Positions 17,025 to 24,383 of a DNA stretch of 64,000 nucleotides are shown in pieces (the first letter of the stretch is position 1; each line of letters begins with the position of its first letter). The translations under genes and the position numbers were made by a program. The DNA lies in assembly GCF_052116305.1 (NCBI RefSeq), contig NZ_JBQKLI010000007.1, positions 51,691 to 115,690 on the forward strand. Reading direction: 5' to 3'. Source of the DNA: JBQKLI01 sp012798975 (GTDB lineage: Bacteria; Bacillota; Clostridia; Tissierellales; Peptoniphilaceae). Below the pieces are notes generated by a model. That model ran no database searches. It saw only the letters and a list, made by a program, of their open reading frames with translations, and was not told where the DNA came from.

Positions 17025-17918
17025 TTATGGACTTGTGATTATATTAATACCGCCTTTTTTAGCGGAAAATATTTTTGGCAGATAACCATTAAATTCGCCG
17101 TCTATATCTACCGGTGTTTTTCCCTCTGAATATACTTTTACTTCTGATGTCTGCAGATATAAGACAGACTCTTTGCTGATATGCTCTCCTGCTAATGTTT
17201 TAATAAACATTTGTGCCAGATCTTGCAAATTTGCTGTCTTTCTAAATAGAATCAGATCAAGCTTTCCATCATATAAAGAAGCATTGGGAGCAATTTTTTC
17301 AAACCCGCCTACTGTTGTGGTATTGGAAAGAATAATAAGATAGGCTTCTTCTTTCAATACTTGTCCATCCATTTCCAAAGTCAGTTTCATCGGTTCGGAT
17401 AATGTACTCGGGATTTCTTTGAAACCTTCTACTAAATATGCAAAACGTCCAAATACCGCTTTTAAATGTTTATCTGTTTGATGGCCTACATTTGCAAAGT
17501 TGCCGCAAGCTGCTACGTTTACAAAGTGCTTATCATCGCTTTTCCCTAAATCAATCGTTTTTATAACAGGATTTTCTATCATATGGACGAAATCATCTAC
17601 TTCTGTGGGGATGTTCATAAAGCTTGCGAAATCGTTTACTGTACCTCTAGAGTGGATCGCTACTGGGATCCTAGAGTCTACAGATGAAAGACCATTTATA
17701 ACTTCGTTAACCGTTCCATCTCCGCCGCTTACAATAATCATATCCCAGTTTGATTTATGGCTGTGGATGGCTTCATAATAACCGTCTTCCTTTTGCCGAG
17801 TACGAAATTTTCCCAGTTCAAAGCCTGCATTTAACAGCTTTTCGCATATTAAGGAAAGGTTTTTTCCGCTCTGCTGAAGCCCGGAAGAAGGATTTTCAAT
17901 AATTTTAATTCTCTTCAT
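17025..17918 (-). CDS. Diacylglycerol/lipid kinase family protein
   Basis: This 297-residue protein has the nucleotide-binding signature IIVSGGDGTVNEVINGL and the N-terminal IENPSSG, typical of DagK/YegS-like lipid kinases. These phosphorylate diacylglycerol or related lipids at the membrane face. GGFEKIAPNASLYDGKLDLILF matches the family's C-terminal domain. I chose the ATG at 17918 (MKRIKII) because AGGAG lies 10 nt upstream; the longer frame to 17951 begins with a sequence unlike the family. It is the first gene of the unit with the LacI regulator and GDT1 protein. Confidence 0.88.
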   Translation of the reverse strand: MKRIKIIENPSSGLQQSGKNLSLICEKLLNAGFELGKFRTRQKEDGYYEAIHSHKSNWDMIIVSGGDGTVNEVINGLSSVDSRIPVAIHSRGTVNDFASFMNIPTEVDDFVHMIENPVIKTIDLGKSDDKHFVNVAACGNFANVGHQTDKHLKAVFGRFAYLVEGFKEIPSTLSEPMKLTLEMDGQVLKEEAYLIILSNTTTVGGFEKIAPNASLYDGKLDLILFRKTANLQDLAQMFIKTLAGEHISKESVLYLQTSEVKVYSEGKTPVDIDGEFNGYLPKIFSAKKGGINIITSP

Positions 17919-17941
17919 AGCATAAGTACTCCTATACTTAA

Positions 17942-17970
17942 ATACTACCAAAGTTTTTCTATTTTATCAA
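17942..17970 (-). promoter_or_regulatory. Promoter of the lipid kinase-LacI-GDT1 unit
   Basis: TTGATA (17965-17970), 17-nt spacer, TAGTAT (17942-17947) on the minus strand. The rest of the AT-rich gap up to the terminator at 18074 shows nothing else. Confidence 0.65.
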
Positions 17971-18073
17971 CATAAGAATTCAAATAATTAAATTTATTAG
18001 ATAAATATTTAATTAAGTCATAGTAATAATTTTTGAAATCGTTTCTTGATAGTCTATCTTATACGAACAAAAA

Positions 18074-18099
18074 AAGAAGATAGAAAAATCTATCTTCTT
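18074..18099 (-). terminator. Terminator after ridA
   Basis: A 10-bp stem (AAGAAGATAG/CTATCTTCTT) with a 6-nt loop is followed on the minus strand by TTTTTTTG. Confidence 0.85.
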
Positions 18100-18107
18100 A
18101 AAATCTA

Positions 18108-18482
18108 TTAACCTACAATTGCAGTTGCTTCAATTTCAACGACTGCGCCTTTTGGCAATGCCGCTACTTCTACTAAAGCTCTTGCTGGTTTATGATCCCC
18201 AAAGAATTCAGTATAAACGTCGTTGATTGCTCCAAAATCATTGATATCATCAACAAATACTCCAACTCTTGCGATATCTTCTAACTTTCCGCCAGCTGCT
18301 TCTACTACTGCTAGCACGTTTTCTAAACTCGCTTGTGTTGCTTTTTTTACGTCTTCTTGCAATTCACCGTCTTTGATTGGTAATTGACCAGAAACGAATA
18401 CTACGCTTCCGCCTTTTGTTCCTTGAGAATAAGGGCCTACTGCTGCAGGTGCCTTATCGCTGTGTAAAAATTCTAATGACAT
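18108..18482 (-). CDS. ridA: RidA-family enamine/imine deaminase
   Basis: This 124-residue protein of usual RidA length has AVGPYSQG near the start, the central FVSGQLPI and the C-terminal PARALVEVAALPKGAVVEIEATA containing the conserved arginine. RidA hydrolyses reactive 2-aminoacrylate-type enamines formed by PLP lyases. This suits a genome with two diaminopropionate ammonia-lyases and a threonine ammonia-lyase, which make such intermediates. It is the last gene before a strong terminator and follows rsfS by 21 nt. Confidence 0.93.
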   Translation of the reverse strand: MSLEFLHSDKAPAAVGPYSQGTKGGSVVFVSGQLPIKDGELQEDVKKATQASLENVLAVVEAAGGKLEDIARVGVFVDDINDFGAINDVYTEFFGDHKPARALVEVAALPKGAVVEIEATAIVG

Positions 18483-18503
18483 AATATCACTCCTTATTAA
18501 ATT

Positions 18504-18821
18504 TTATTTATTAGACCAGAGTCTTTCCAGGTCGTAATAATCTCTTTCTTCTGGCGTAAATACATGTACTATTATATCATTTAGGTCCAACAATATCCAG
18601 TGTCCGTCTTGATATCCTTCTTTTCCTATAATTTCATAACCTTCTTTTGCACAGACATCTTCTACTTCGTCTATAATAGATTGGGTTTGGTTCGGAGTGT
18701 TTCCTGTAGCTATAACAAAATAATCGGCTAAGGCTCTTTGACTATCCAATTCCACAGCTACGACATCTTTTGCAATTTTTTCTTCGCAAGCTTCAATAAT
18801 TTTCTGTAATTTTTCTTTCAA
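18504..18821 (-). CDS. rsfS: Ribosome silencing factor RsfS
   Basis: This 105-residue protein matches the RsfS/YbeB/Iojap family in length and motif: ALADYFVIATGNTPNQTQSI, GYQDGHWILLDLNDIIVHVFTPEERDYYDLERLW. It binds ribosomal protein L14 and blocks subunit joining when nutrients are scarce. It lies 4 nt after yqeK, the usual order nadD-yqeK-rsfS in Bacillota. Confidence 0.95.
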   Translation of the reverse strand: MKEKLQKIIEACEEKIAKDVVAVELDSQRALADYFVIATGNTPNQTQSIIDEVEDVCAKEGYEIIGKEGYQDGHWILLDLNDIIVHVFTPEERDYYDLERLWSNK

Positions 18822-18825
18822 ACTT

Positions 18826-19392
18826 TCACCTTCTTAATATATTATTTCTAGTTTTTACTGTTATTACCGCAATCAGTTCTTGATTCTCAATCAAATACGT
18901 CATCGTATTGTCAATAGTTAAAAGCATGGCTTTCTCTAAATCGATTTGCGCTGCTTCCCGGATTGTATCAACACCTGGATAATCTCTTTTCGGTTCCAGT
19001 TTATCCGCTAAAAAAACAATCTTCTCCAGCTTCGTCATATTTTCCCTTCCCGTAGTATGATAGATTACGGCGTTAAGAATATCTTTCTCTTCAATACCGA
19101 AAACATCTCTCGCGATAATACCTGCCAGAGGACCGTGGATCAAAGACTTCTCTTTTAGTTCTTCTTCTAAAGATACCCATTCATTGACTATGATGTTCTT
19201 ATAATCTTTTAGAAGCGATTCTTCGTTTCCTTTTGCACAATCATGGAGAAGGGCTGCTGTATAAACTTTATCTACAGGAATATCATGTACTATTGCTAGT
19301 TTTTCAGCAGTATCGGCTACTCTTAGAATATGATGATATCTTTTTTCTTTGATATTCTTCTTTAAATACTCCAAAATTTCTTCATTCTTCAT
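18826..19392 (-). CDS. yqeK: HD-domain Ap4A hydrolase YqeK
   Basis: This 188-residue HD-superfamily protein has the metal-binding pattern RYHHILRV...AALLHDCAKG...IIVNEW...HGPLAGIIARD, and IYHTTGRENMTKLEKIVFLADKLEPKR, which match YqeK. It splits diadenosine tetraphosphate to two ADP. I chose the ATG at 19392, which overlaps the nadD stop by 11 nt; the upstream ATG at 19410 lies inside nadD. Translation coupling with nadD is likely. Confidence 0.92.
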   Translation of the reverse strand: MKNEEILEYLKKNIKEKRYHHILRVADTAEKLAIVHDIPVDKVYTAALLHDCAKGNEESLLKDYKNIIVNEWVSLEEELKEKSLIHGPLAGIIARDVFGIEEKDILNAVIYHTTGRENMTKLEKIVFLADKLEPKRDYPGVDTIREAAQIDLEKAMLLTIDNTMTYLIENQELIAVITVKTRNNILRR

Positions 19393-19999
19393 TATATATT
19401 TTCTCCTCAAGAATATCTTTATAAATGCTTTGCAGTAAATAATATCGAGGGTTTTGTCCTGCTTTAAACTTCCCTCGAATCTCGGTAGAAGATATCTCCA
19501 GAAATCTAAAAGGAATTTCTCTTACATCGAAACCTCTAGATATCAGTTCTTGTATCTTTTTATTTAAAGCATCTTCCCAAGAAGGCGATCTTCTCGCTGC
19601 AAGAAATACACATTTGGAAAGGAGTTCTTCATAACGGTACCAGGTTTCAATTTCCAAGAGAGAATCCTCCCCCAGAATATAATAAAACTTCACTTCCGGA
19701 TAAATATTCTGAAGATATTCTATGGTCTCCAATGTATAACTCGGCGTTTTTTTTCTGCTTTCATAATCCGAATATTCAAATAAAGGGTTGTCTTTTACAA
19801 CTGTTTTTACCCACTCCAACCGTTTTTCAGGCGACGTCATCTTGCGATCTTTATGAGGAGATTTTCCTGTAGGGATAAAGAGTATTTTGTCCAATCCAAA
19901 ATATTCGCAGGCTTCTTGAGCCATAGCTAAATGTCCGATATGAATAGGATCAAAACTTCCTCCCATTATACCGATATTACGGCAATTTGATATGTCCAT
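19382..19999 (-). CDS. nadD: Nicotinate-nucleotide adenylyltransferase
   Basis: This is a 205-residue nucleotidyltransferase of the NAD synthesis pathway (NaMN + ATP to deamido-NAD). GIMGGSFDPIHIGHLAMA holds the HxGH catalytic site, GKSPHKDRKMTSPEKRLEWV binds ATP, and LEISSTEIRGKFKAG contains the ISSTxIR motif. Start: the ATG at 19999 gives MDISNCRN before the conserved block. An ATG at 20047 would overlap yhbY more deeply. No strong ribosome site is seen, consistent with coupling to yhbY, which it overlaps by 23 nt. Confidence 0.93.
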   Translation of the reverse strand: MDISNCRNIGIMGGSFDPIHIGHLAMAQEACEYFGLDKILFIPTGKSPHKDRKMTSPEKRLEWVKTVVKDNPLFEYSDYESRKKTPSYTLETIEYLQNIYPEVKFYYILGEDSLLEIETWYRYEELLSKCVFLAARRSPSWEDALNKKIQELISRGFDVREIPFRFLEISSTEIRGKFKAGQNPRYYLLQSIYKDILEEKIYNEE

Positions 20000-20264
20000 C
20001 TTTAGATGCTCTGTATATTGTAAATTTTGAACCGATAAACTGTACAAACTCTGCTTTTAACACTTCTAATATCCTTTCCTGCACATGTTTCGGATCTTCC
20101 ATATTATTGTTGAGAATCTTGATTTTTATCAGCTCGTGTTTCTCTAGAGCATCGTTTAATTGTTTTATCGTATTATCCGTCACTCCCCCTTTTCCTATTA
20201 TAAGAATCGGGTCTAGGTTGTGAGCTAAAGATTTTAGATAGGATCTTTGTTTTCCTGTTAGCAT
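19977..20264 (-). CDS. yhbY: YhbY/CRS1-type RNA-binding protein
   Basis: This 95-residue protein has the family pattern LTGKQRSYLKSLAHNLDPILIIGKGGVTDNTIKQLNDALEKHELIKIKIL, including the GKGG loop. These proteins associate with pre-50S ribosomal subunits. It lies between obgE (12 nt) and nadD, a common arrangement. Confidence 0.93.
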   Translation of the reverse strand: MLTGKQRSYLKSLAHNLDPILIIGKGGVTDNTIKQLNDALEKHELIKIKILNNNMEDPKHVQERILEVLKAEFVQFIGSKFTIYRASKDGHIKLP

Positions 20265-20276
20265 AATTTCTCCTGT

Positions 20277-21545
20277 TTATTCAAAATATTCAAATTCCAT
20301 GTCGTCTATGTGAACAATGTCGCCTTCTTCGATACCAGCCTCTTTTAAAGCATCATAGACTCCTTTATCTCTTAGTACTCTTTCAAAATAGCGGACTTGT
20401 TCATTATCTTGAAAATTCGTTCTATAATACATATTTTCTATAAGAGGTCCTTCTACTACATAATCTTCGTTCTCTCTTCGTATCGTAAAATCTGGCACCT
20501 CTTCTTCTATATACTCTACATATTCTTCATCATAAGTAGAATAGTCCGTTTCTAATGTCGACAATAATTCCCAGATACGATACTTTAACTCCTGCATTCC
20601 TTCTGTGGTCGCCGCAGATACGGCAATGACATCTTCCACCTCTGAGATTTCTTTTTTTAGCAATTCCAAATTATCCATAGAATTCGGAAGATCCATCTTG
20701 TTTGCAACAAGTATCACTTTTTTGTCTTTTAACTTTTCATTGTATTTTTCCAGTTCTTCATGAATCAACTTATAGTCTTCTATCGGATCTCTTCCTTCGC
20801 TGCCGGAGACATCTACTACATGGACTAAAACACGAGTTCTTTCAACATGCTTTAAAAAGTCATGTCCCAGGCCCACTCCTTCGCTTGCTCCCTCGATAAG
20901 CCCTGGAATATCTGCTAAAACAAAGGATTCTTCCGGACCTACTTTCACCACACCTAAGTTCGGTTCCAGTGTCGTGAAATGATAATTTGCAATCTTAGGT
21001 TTCGCATCGCTTAATATTGACAGAATGGAAGATTTTCCCACATTTGGAAGGCCAACAAGACCTGCATCTGCTAAAAGCTTCAGCTCCAGTGAAACAACTC
21101 GCTCTTCCCCTTTTGTCCCTGGCTGTGCAAAACGAGGCGCCTGACGGATAGAGGATGCATACTTTGCATTTCCATTGCCGCCTTTTCCGCCCTTGCAGAT
21201 TACAAATTCTTCTCCAGGTTCCTTCATATCGTGTATCACGCCGCCTGTTTCAAAATCTTTGATCAATGTGCCTACAGGTACTTTAACGCGAAGGTCTTCC
21301 CCTTTTTTTCCATACTGTTTTTTCTTTCTGCCGTCTTGCCCGTTTTCAGCTTTATAATGTCTCAAATAGCGGAAATCTGTTAATGTTCGTATGCCGTAAT
21401 CGGCAACAAATATAATACTTCCGCCGTCTCCGCCATCTCCGCCTGCAGGACCGCCTGAGGGTTCGAATTTTTCTCTGCGAAAAGCAACAGCTCCATCTCC
21501 GCCTTTTCCAGCTTTTAATTCTATTTTCGCAATATCTATAAACAT
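20277..21545 (-). CDS. obgE: GTPase ObgE
   Basis: This 422-residue protein has three domains: the glycine-rich Obg fold (GKGGDGAVAFRREKFEPSGGP, residues 1-157), the G domain (GLVGLPNVGKSSIL, DIPGLIEGASEGVGLGHDFL, NKMDLP, SAATTEGM) and the C-terminal OCT domain (DFTIRRENEDYVVEGP). It acts in late 50S assembly and stress control. Start: ATG at 21545 after AAAGGAAG; the upstream in-frame ATG at 21584 adds residues unlike Obg. It sits downstream of rpmA in the classic rplU-prp-rpmA-obg order, separated by a terminator. Confidence 0.97.
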   Translation of the reverse strand: MFIDIAKIELKAGKGGDGAVAFRREKFEPSGGPAGGDGGDGGSIIFVADYGIRTLTDFRYLRHYKAENGQDGRKKKQYGKKGEDLRVKVPVGTLIKDFETGGVIHDMKEPGEEFVICKGGKGGNGNAKYASSIRQAPRFAQPGTKGEERVVSLELKLLADAGLVGLPNVGKSSILSILSDAKPKIANYHFTTLEPNLGVVKVGPEESFVLADIPGLIEGASEGVGLGHDFLKHVERTRVLVHVVDVSGSEGRDPIEDYKLIHEELEKYNEKLKDKKVILVANKMDLPNSMDNLELLKKEISEVEDVIAVSAATTEGMQELKYRIWELLSTLETDYSTYDEEYVEYIEEEVPDFTIRRENEDYVVEGPLIENMYYRTNFQDNEQVRYFERVLRDKGVYDALKEAGIEEGDIVHIDDMEFEYFE

Positions 21546-21616
21546 ATTTTTACTTCCTTTTCTTTGATAATTCCATGATAACATATTCTACTTCTTCCAT
21601 AAAGAAAGTATAAAAA

Positions 21617-21641
21617 AATGGCGACACTAGGTGTCGCCATT
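21617..21641 (-). terminator. Terminator after rpmA
   Basis: An 11-bp GC-containing stem (AATGGCGACAC/GTGTCGCCATT, loop 3 nt) is followed by TTTTTTTA on the minus strand. It separates high ribosomal-protein expression from obgE. Confidence 0.9.
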
Positions 21642-21645
21642 GATA

Positions 21646-21939
21646 TTATGCAAGATCTTCGCTTGGATAAACTGAAACTTGGCTTTTTCTCTTGCCAACT
21701 CTTTCAAATTTTACATTTCCGTCTACTTTAGCAAAAAGAGTATCGTCTCCACCTTTTCCAACATTTTTTCCAGGATGGATTTTAGTACCTCTTTGACGAA
21801 CTAGGATATTTCCAGCTAATACAAACTGTCCATCGCCTTTTTTCGTACCTAATCTTTTTGATTCAGAATCACGGCCGTTACGAGAACTACCTACCCCTTT
21901 TTTACTGGCAAATAATTGTAAGTCTAATTTTAACATCAT
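21646..21939 (-). CDS. rpmA: Ribosomal protein L27 with cleavable N-terminus
   Basis: This 97-residue L27 starts with LKLDLQLFASKKGVGSSRNGRD. The Firmicutes type carries an N-terminal extension that is removed after the F in LQLFA by the Prp protease, encoded by the gene immediately upstream. The first ATG overlaps the prp stop (TAATG), and a second ATG follows directly. Confidence 0.98.
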   Translation of the reverse strand: MMLKLDLQLFASKKGVGSSRNGRDSESKRLGTKKGDGQFVLAGNILVRQRGTKIHPGKNVGKGGDDTLFAKVDGNVKFERVGKRKSQVSVYPSEDLA

Positions 21940-22277
21940 TACACCTCCTTATAACAAATCTTTAAGTATTTATTATATTCGTTTTCTAAGCTCTTAAACG
22001 CTAACTCCATACTTCGCAATAATAATTCAGCTTGTTCTTTCTGAGGATCCGTCATCAATTCATAGCGGATTTTAAGATAAAGATCTCCTTTATCCGCTTT
22101 AATATCTAAAGCGTCCTCTACACCTACGATTTCCGTTAAAGAATTTATCGTATTAATACTGTAGATCGACACCGCAGCGCAAAGAATATCTTTCCCATCC
22201 TCTGCCAAATCTGCATGCCCCTTTATACTGAAATCTACTATAGATCCATCAAAAAGTGTGAATTCTACACGAATCAT
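21939..22277 (-). CDS. prp: Ribosomal-processing cysteine protease Prp
   Basis: This 112-residue protein has the catalytic His in SIKGHADLAEDGKD and the Cys in ILCAAVSIYSINTINSL, matching Prp. It removes the N-terminal extension of L27. Its gene lies between rplU (2 nt) and rpmA (1-nt overlap), the conserved order. Confidence 0.96.
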   Translation of the reverse strand: MIRVEFTLFDGSIVDFSIKGHADLAEDGKDILCAAVSIYSINTINSLTEIVGVEDALDIKADKGDLYLKIRYELMTDPQKEQAELLLRSMELAFKSLENEYNKYLKICYKEV

Positions 22278-22279
22278 TC

Positions 22280-22591
22280 TTAGCCTTCGATCGCTTCAAT
22301 TTTTACTTTAGTGAAAGGTTGTCTATGACCTTTTTTCTTACGGTAATTTTTCTTTGCTTTGAATTTGAAGATAATAACTTTTTTGCCTTTTCCTTGAGCT
22401 TCTACTGTAGCTTTTACTTTAGCATCTTTAACGATTGGATCTCCAACCTTAAGATCGTCATCACCTTTGATTAATAAAACTCTGTCAAATTCAACGGAAT
22501 CGCCTACTTCGCCTTCTAATTTTTCTACAAAAATTGTTTGGCCTACTTCAACATTATATTGTTTTCCACCTGTTTCGATTACTGCGTACAT
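22280..22591 (-). CDS. rplU: Ribosomal protein L21
   Basis: This 103-residue protein has YAVIETGGKQYNVEVGQTIFVEKL at the N-terminus and KKGHRQPFTKVKIEAI at the C-terminus, standard for L21. AGGAGGTG precedes the start. It heads the rplU-prp-rpmA unit. Confidence 0.98.
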   Translation of the reverse strand: MYAVIETGGKQYNVEVGQTIFVEKLEGEVGDSVEFDRVLLIKGDDDLKVGDPIVKDAKVKATVEAQGKGKKVIIFKFKAKKNYRKKKGHRQPFTKVKIEAIEG

Positions 22592-22673
22592 TTAACGTGC
22601 ACCTCCTTTATTTTTAAGACTCGCCAGGGGTAGGTGACTATGCTTTAAAAACCATTCCTGAGCGGTTACACAA
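22592..22673 (-). ncRNA. L21 leader RNA (candidate)
   Basis: The roughly 80-nt leader reads GTAACCGCTCAGGAATGG, then an internal hairpin-forming part, then CTGGCGAGTC before the AGGAGG site. CCGCTC and GCGAG-type segments at each end can pair and resemble the L21 autoregulatory leader of Bacillota. The identification is from memory of that motif. Confidence 0.65.
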
Positions 22674-22679
22674 TTACAT

Positions 22680-22708
22680 ATTATATCTTAATTTATTCTA
22701 GCTGTCAA
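22680..22708 (-). promoter_or_regulatory. Consensus promoter of rplU inside the rng 3' end
   Basis: TTGACA (22703-22708), 17-nt spacer, TATAAT (22680-22685): a perfect sigma-A promoter. The -35 overlaps the last codons of the RNase G gene. Confidence 0.92.
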
Positions 22709-23762
22709 TTAGTTTTACTCCTGTGCGAATAAACTGCGCGAGATTTAAAGATGTAATTCCATGGAAGCTGAGCTTAGGAAATTCTTTTATAATTTCGTTG
22801 GTCTTTCTTATAAATTGTTTTTTCATCTCTTGATTCATATTAATACAATCAACTACTGCAATACCTGTAAGAGATCTAAGCTCCATTTGGATTGCCATTT
22901 CATAAACCGCTTTGATATTTGTCTCGAGAATTTTATCTCCCAACTTTTCTGTACTCGAGCGGTAATTTACATCGACTGCTACGAGAGCTTCTGTTTTTTC
23001 AAAAACAATTTCGCTTTTATCGTCTATTTTAATTCTTTTGTTTTCGATATTATACAAATCTCTTTGCAATGCACTGTCATAATACGGATCGTAGTGCTCG
23101 TCAATAATAAGATCTTTGCCAGATTTTTCTTCTATAATGTTTTTAAATATTTTGTCATTTGTTTTTATATAGTCGATCTGCGTTGAATATTGATTGATAA
23201 ACTGGACTATCTGTTTATTCTGTTTAAGAATCAATCTCGGTATCGGCAGAAAATGTTTCTCTTTTTCGATTCGTTTCTCGATATTGGAAAGATCATTATA
23301 CTCTCGTTCTATTTCTTCTAAGGACTTCGTTATTCCTTCCCTTCGAAGTATCATGCCATACTCTTTCTCTTCGAAATCAAAGATTTTTTTATGTTTTGCT
23401 TTACGGCTTACTCTTATTTCTTTCGTCCAAGGAGTCAGGTGAATATTATCTCCCAGTATCATATATTTCTGCGTGAATCGGGGGAATTTATTGTCTTTTC
23501 CCTTTTTTATATACTGCACGAGAATTTCATCCCCCGGCTTTATAGAAGAATAGGTTTGATTATAAGGCAGGAACCCCTTTTCATGTTTTTCGTATTCAAT
23601 AATATAGGCCCTTTGACCTTTCAATTCCTGTACAACCCGTGCTATATAGAGATTGTCTTCTTTGGATTCCAGACTAGCCGTCTCTTTTCGTATCCATCTG
23701 CCTTTCTTTACGAGACCCAGCAGATAGCTTTCCTTTTCTTTACTGATAAATATAAAGTTCAA
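22698..23762 (-). CDS. rng: Short RNase E/G-family ribonuclease
   Basis: This 354-residue protein holds an S1-like region (YIARVVQELKGQRAYIIEY, KPGDEILVQYIKKGKD) and the DNase-I-like catalytic part. The two expected metal aspartates are in EALVAVDVNYRSSTEKLG and GIAVVDCINM. It is shorter than RNase G (about 490) and stops soon after the catalytic region, without the CPxCxG zinc-link motif. It lies next to rplU and the cell-shape genes, the usual site of rng. Activity is likely but oligomer form may differ. Confidence 0.85.
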   Translation of the reverse strand: MNFIFISKEKESYLLGLVKKGRWIRKETASLESKEDNLYIARVVQELKGQRAYIIEYEKHEKGFLPYNQTYSSIKPGDEILVQYIKKGKDNKFPRFTQKYMILGDNIHLTPWTKEIRVSRKAKHKKIFDFEEKEYGMILRREGITKSLEEIEREYNDLSNIEKRIEKEKHFLPIPRLILKQNKQIVQFINQYSTQIDYIKTNDKIFKNIIEEKSGKDLIIDEHYDPYYDSALQRDLYNIENKRIKIDDKSEIVFEKTEALVAVDVNYRSSTEKLGDKILETNIKAVYEMAIQMELRSLTGIAVVDCINMNQEMKKQFIRKTNEIIKEFPKLSFHGITSLNLAQFIRTGVKLIDS

Positions 23763-23764
23763 TC

Positions 23765-24373
23765 TTATCTCCCAAATAGCCGTTTAAAAAATGACTGCTT
23801 TGCTTTTTCTTTATTTTTAAATCTTTCAACTAAAAGCGCTAACTCTTCTTCTTTCTCTAAAGAAAGCTTCTTAATGTTCTTAAAGATTTTATCTTTGCCT
23901 TTCATCTCTCCTAAATAGAGACCTTTCCCCCTGTCTTTTTTCCCGATTTCAAACAGTTCACCGCTGTAAACTGAAGTTTCTTCTTCTGAATCTATAAGAA
24001 TCCATTGATCTAAAGAATCTTTGATTCTGATTCCAGATTCTTCTATGAAAATTATAGTTTCGTATTCTTCTTCTAATTCTTCTTTAAAGGCTTGGATATC
24101 CTCTTTTGAAACTTCATATTTATCTGCTAAAAAAGAAGAAGGGATCAAGTCGATCCCCTCATCAATTTCTAAAGTTGATTGATATAAACTGCAATCTCCC
24201 TTTAAATAATCTAGAACATCGTACACAACTTCATTTTCAACTTCAAATGCGATTTCTAAATGACGGTTTTTATGATTAAAATCCACCAGACAAAGGGGTC
24301 TGTTTAGTGACTGAGCCAATGCTTTCGCAAAAATAATTCTTCCGTTTTCTTCTCCTGTTATTCCGATTAACAT
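23765..24373 (-). CDS. MinD-like protein lacking the P-loop
   Basis: This 202-residue protein has the skeleton of MinD: LCLVDFNHKNRHLEIAFEVENEVVYDVLDYLKGDCSLYQSTLEIDEGIDLIPSSF parallels the stretch around MinD's VVYDLVDVIEG...LKQAL...LYLLPA (split here as a comparison). The deviant Walker A (KGGVGKT) is replaced by GEENGRIIFAKAL, so ATP binding is unlikely. The C-terminus is charged (FKNKEKAKQSFFKRLFGR), perhaps an amphipathic membrane anchor. It sits exactly where minD usually lies, after mreBCD-PBP2, but minC and minE are absent. It may have kept a scaffold role in placing the septum. Confidence 0.6.
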   Translation of the reverse strand: MLIGITGEENGRIIFAKALAQSLNRPLCLVDFNHKNRHLEIAFEVENEVVYDVLDYLKGDCSLYQSTLEIDEGIDLIPSSFLADKYEVSKEDIQAFKEELEEEYETIIFIEESGIRIKDSLDQWILIDSEEETSVYSGELFEIGKKDRGKGLYLGEMKGKDKIFKNIKKLSLEKEEELALLVERFKNKEKAKQSFFKRLFGR

Positions 24374-24383
24374 TTTTTTTCTC

